Shown here one piece after another: positions 5,364 through 7,347 of a stretch of 7,347 nt of DNA. The translations under genes were made by a program, and so were the position numbers. The stretch covers positions 1,615 through 8,961 of the forward strand of contig DCOU01000084.1 in assembly GCA_002322525.1 (NCBI GenBank), in the 5' to 3' direction. The notes under the pieces were generated by a model. It searched no databases. It was not told the origin of the DNA and worked only from the letters and a program-made list of their open reading frames with translations. Positions within the stretch are counted from its first letter, which is position 1, and the number at the start of each line of letters is the position of its first letter. The stretch comes from Candidatus Omnitrophica bacterium UBA1562 (GTDB taxonomy: Bacteria; Omnitrophota; Gorgyraeia; Gygaellales; Profunditerraquicolaceae).

Positions 5364-5408
5364 ACACCCGGCGCTAATGGAATTGCGCCGGTGTGCCCTT
5401 TCTGGGCA
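5364..5408. repeat. two hairpins between the TPM gene and lemA
   Basis: ACACC-C-GGCGC (5364-5374) pairs with GCGCC-GGTGT (5385-5394), ten base pairs with one bulged C. Then TGCCC (5394-5398) pairs with GGGCA (5404-5408) around TTTCT; the two stems share T5394, so their ends compete for one base. No T-run follows. The second stem abuts the lemA ribosome site (AAGGAGG, 5408-5414). Likely roles are mRNA processing or setting the ratio of the two proteins; this is inference. Confidence 0.5.
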
Positions 5409-5418
5409 AGGAGGAAAA

Positions 5419-5976
5419 ATGAAAAGATTTTTAATAGGCCTAGGAGTAGTAGTATTATTAATAGTTGTCTCTTTTGCTGCAGTCTACAACGGAATTGTCT
5501 CAAAGCATGAAACTATTACAGCTAACTGGGCGCAGGTTGAGAATCAATTACAGAGGCGCAATGACCTGATTCCTAATTTAGTCAATACAGTCAAAGGTTA
5601 TGCAGCACATGAAAAGACTGTTTTTGAAGATGTTACTAATGCCCGTTCGCAATGGGCAAAGGCAGGAACGGTAGAGGAAAAAGTCAAAGCAGCCTCAGGT
5701 ATTGATGCGGCATTAGCAAGGTTGCTGTTGGTGGTCGAAAATTACCCTAATCTAAAAGCAGACCAGACTTTTTTAAAACTTATGGATGAGTTATCAGGAA
5801 CAGAGAATCGTATTGCGGTTGAGAGGATGCGTTATAATCAAGCAGTAAGAGATTATAATATTACAGTGAGAAGCTTTCCCGGTAATTTTGTGGCCGGTCT
5901 GTTTGGCTATAAAGTAGCCACAGAATATTTCAAGGCAGAGGCACAGGCAAAAGCAGTTCCTGAGGTAAGTTTCTAA
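5419..5976 (+). CDS. lemA: LemA family membrane protein
   Basis: The 185-residue protein has a single N-terminal membrane helix (about 4-22), then a long helical domain. It contains the LemA core: YNGIVSKHETITANWAQVENQLQRRNDLIPNLVNTVKGYAAHEKTVF in order, including RRNDLIPNLV and the xVKGYAxHE segment, followed by a TNARSQW-like helix, the NRIAVERMRYNQAVRDYN helix and SFPGNFVAGLFGY. Length and architecture are typical. LemA proteins sit in the cytoplasmic membrane; a general biochemical role is not established, but they recur beside TPM/YgcG proteins, as here. The start at ATG 5419 follows a near-perfect AAGGAGG (5408-5414). The in-frame ATG at 5377 lies inside a hairpin and would add a charged segment before the membrane helix, so it is rejected. 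Identification is firm. Confidence 0.95.
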   Translation: MKRFLIGLGVVVLLIVVSFAAVYNGIVSKHETITANWAQVENQLQRRNDLIPNLVNTVKGYAAHEKTVFEDVTNARSQWAKAGTVEEKVKAASGIDAALARLLLVVENYPNLKADQTFLKLMDELSGTENRIAVERMRYNQAVRDYNITVRSFPGNFVAGLFGYKVATEYFKAEAQAKAVPEVSF

Positions 5977-5979
5977 CTA

Positions 5980-6036
5980 ATCCCTCGCCTAAGCACTTGT
6001 AAATTTCTTCGAAATTTACTGCGTAGGCTTCGGGAT
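5980..6036. repeat. long near-perfect hairpin after lemA
   Basis: An inner stem GTAAATTTC (5999-6007) / GAAATTTAC (6011-6019) closes on a TTC loop. It is extended by GCCTA-a-GC (5987-5994) / GC-g-TAGGC (6021-6028) and by ATCCC (5980-5984) / GGGAT (6032-6036). The structure starts 4 bases after the lemA stop and ends 2 bases before the second palindromic repeat. There is no T-run, so termination by the classical mechanism is unlikely; a repeat-derived 3'-end stabiliser is possible. Confidence 0.6.
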
Positions 6037-6037
6037 A

Positions 6038-6104
6038 AATTCGGCCAAATAACTTACGTCCGCTGACTGCCTTTGACAGGCACTCCGTAAGTTATGGCCT
6101 CATT
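6038..6104 (+). repeat. structured palindromic repeat, copy 2 (upstream of apgM)
   Basis: The same architecture as the copy before hom: GGCC (6043-6046) / GGCC (6096-6099), a 2-base bulge (6047-6048), then ATAACTTACG (6049-6058) / CGTAAGTTAT (6086-6095). The longer loop carries a hairpin TGCCT (6068-6072) / AGGCA (6078-6082). Both copies begin AATTCG and end CTCATT. The element ends 1 base before the apgM ATG at 6106, so the 3' arm occupies the position of the ribosome-binding site. Confidence 0.7.
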
Positions 6105-6105
6105 T

Positions 6106-7305
6106 ATGAAATACATAGTCTTAGTAGGCGACGGAATGGCGGATTATCCCATTAAAGAGCTAGATAATCGCACACCCTTAGAAGTAGCGCGCACGCCAAA
6201 TATGGACTTTATCGCCAAACACGGCAGGCTCGGACGCATTAAAACCATACCCAAAAATATGACGCCTGCTTCGGATGTGGCAAATATCTCCATATTGGGT
6301 TATGAACCCTCAAAATATTATACCGGTAGAGGGCCATTAGAAGCAGCGAATTTAGGCGTAGAACTCCAAGACGAAGATGTTGCTTTCCGTTGTAATTTAG
6401 TGACGGCATCAGCTGATACGCTTATAGATTATAGCGCCGGCCATATAAGTTCCAAGGAAGCTGCGATATTGATAAAATTTATCGACCAGAACTTGGGGTC
6501 CGATAGAATAAAATTCGAGCCAGGAGTAAGTTACAGGCATCTTATGCTTGTCAAAAATGCTCTAGGAGAACGCTTGCAAGATTTAAAATGTAAGCCGCCT
6601 CACGATATCACCAGACAGAGTATTTCCAAGAATCTTCCCAAAGGAGAAGGCGCGAATATTTTAATAAAACTGATGCGGGATTCACGTAAAATTCTGGAAA
6701 ACCATGAGATAAATCTGGTAAGGATTGATTTGAAGGAGAATCCGGCAAATATGATTTGGTTATGGGGACAGGGCAAGAAACCCAGTATGCCCAAATTCCA
6801 GGAAAAATACAACTTAACAGGCTCTGTTATATCAGCAGTGGATTTAATAAAAGGGCTGGGTAAAATCTTAGGGCTAGATGTCATAAAAGTTGCCGGTGCA
6901 ACCGGATATTACGATACAGATTACGAAGGTAAGGCGAGGGCAGCGCTGAAATCCTTGAAAAAAAAAGATTTTGTTTTCTTGCATGTGGAGGCGCCTGACG
7001 AGGCCGGCCACAACGGTGATTTAAGAGAAAAGATTACCGCGATTGAAAGGTTTGATCAATTGGTAGTTGGCACAATATTAAAAGCGTTTAAGCGCGGGAA
7101 AAACTTCCGCATTTTGGTTTTGCCTGACCACGCTACACCTATTTCAGTAAGAACTCACACCTCAGATATAGTGCCATTTGGCATATTCGGCAAAGATATA
7201 GAAGGAAGAGGTTTTTTAAATTACAGCGAGAAGGAAGCAGAAAAATCCGACCTTTATTTTGAAAAAGGCTACGAATTGATGGAGTATTTTATTAGAGGCG
7301 GATGA
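6106..7305 (+). CDS. apgM: ApgM-family protein: cofactor-independent phosphoglycerate mutase or proposed homoserine kinase
   Basis: The 399-residue protein belongs to the archaeal-type branch of cofactor-independent phosphoglycerate mutases in the alkaline phosphatase superfamily. Visible metal and catalytic residues are D9 in VGDGMADYP, the nucleophile S56 in TPASDVANISILGY, GRGPLEAANLG, D298 and H302 in HVEAPDEAGHNGD, D341 and H342 in LPDHATP, and H351 in THTSD. A bacterial subgroup of this family has been proposed, from its threonine-gene neighbourhoods in genomes lacking thrB, to make O-phosphohomoserine. Here hom and thrC lie upstream and no thrB is seen, which favours that reading, but glycolytic 3-phosphoglycerate/2-phosphoglycerate interconversion cannot be excluded from sequence alone. 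Start ATG 6106 (MKYIVLVGDG) matches the family N-terminus; ATG 6094 would add four residues and lies in the stem of a palindrome. There is no Shine-Dalgarno at either. Family certain; substrate uncertain. Confidence 0.92.
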   Translation: MKYIVLVGDGMADYPIKELDNRTPLEVARTPNMDFIAKHGRLGRIKTIPKNMTPASDVANISILGYEPSKYYTGRGPLEAANLGVELQDEDVAFRCNLVTASADTLIDYSAGHISSKEAAILIKFIDQNLGSDRIKFEPGVSYRHLMLVKNALGERLQDLKCKPPHDITRQSISKNLPKGEGANILIKLMRDSRKILENHEINLVRIDLKENPANMIWLWGQGKKPSMPKFQEKYNLTGSVISAVDLIKGLGKILGLDVIKVAGATGYYDTDYEGKARAALKSLKKKDFVFLHVEAPDEAGHNGDLREKITAIERFDQLVVGTILKAFKRGKNFRILVLPDHATPISVRTHTSDIVPFGIFGKDIEGRGFLNYSEKEAEKSDLYFEKGYELMEYFIRGG

Positions 7306-7320
7306 TTATATAAGTAAATT

Positions 7321-7347
7321 ATGGACACGACTTTGTTAAAAATGCAT
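7321..7347 (+). CDS. possible start of the next gene (partial)
   Basis: An open frame begins at ATG 7321, 15 bases after the apgM stop, and runs off the window after nine codons (MDTTLLKMH); a second in-frame ATG lies at 7342. There is no clear ribosome site before either. The spacing and strand fit a further operon member, but nothing can be said about the product. Confidence 0.22.

Noticed and set aside
1..7347. CRISPR array or defence system
   Set aside because: The tandem arrays have 7-base units without spacers, and no Cas, toxin-antitoxin pair or other defence protein is recognised. The NxN nucleotidyltransferase lacks a HEPN partner gene in the usual toxin-antitoxin arrangement.

Overview
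The window is a stretch of bacterial chromosome packed with metabolic and envelope genes, all on the + strand. It is AT-rich, with short intergenic gaps full of palindromes. The gene families, the archaeal-type phosphoglycerate-mutase-like gene near threonine genes, and the many small repeats suggest an uncultivated lineage such as Candidatus Omnitrophota. That placement is an inference from gene content and style; no 16S rRNA or marker gene is present.

Layout. Positions 1-110 hold the possible end of an upstream gene and a cluster of hairpins. A good sigma70-type promoter (123-151) precedes a small PilZ-domain protein (225-587). Positions 588-748 are almost entirely three consecutive palindromes. 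Then follow hom (homoserine dehydrogenase, 749-2044), thrC (threonine synthase, 2041-3153, ATGA overlap), a stand-alone CoaB-type phosphopantothenate-cysteine ligase domain (3190-3894), a nucleotidyltransferase-fold protein with degenerate catalytic residues (3882-4604), a secreted and membrane-anchored TPM-domain protein (4609-5361), lemA (5419-5976), and an ApgM-family alkaline-phosphatase-superfamily protein (6106-7305). The last 42 bases may hold the start of another gene. Spacing and overlaps suggest co-transcription from hom to lemA and perhaps through apgM.

Function. Hom and ThrC are the first and last enzymes of the homoserine-to-threonine branch. No thrB (homoserine kinase) lies between them. 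The ApgM-like protein downstream belongs to a family that includes a subgroup proposed from gene context to replace homoserine kinase, so the window may encode a complete but unconventional threonine branch. TPM and LemA proteins are frequent neighbours in bacteria and look like an envelope module.

Most unusual content. (1) A 54-bp palindromic element sits in frame inside the CoaB gene, flanked by an ATAAA direct repeat, and adds 18 residues to the protein. (2) Three different heptanucleotide tandem repeats lie at the start of, inside, and just after thrC; two of them are translated. (3) Two diverged copies of one structured palindrome, with compensatory base changes in the stem, lie immediately upstream of hom and apgM, the two genes that would bracket the threonine branch. 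I saw no CRISPR array, tRNA, rRNA, transposase or convincing intrinsic terminator.
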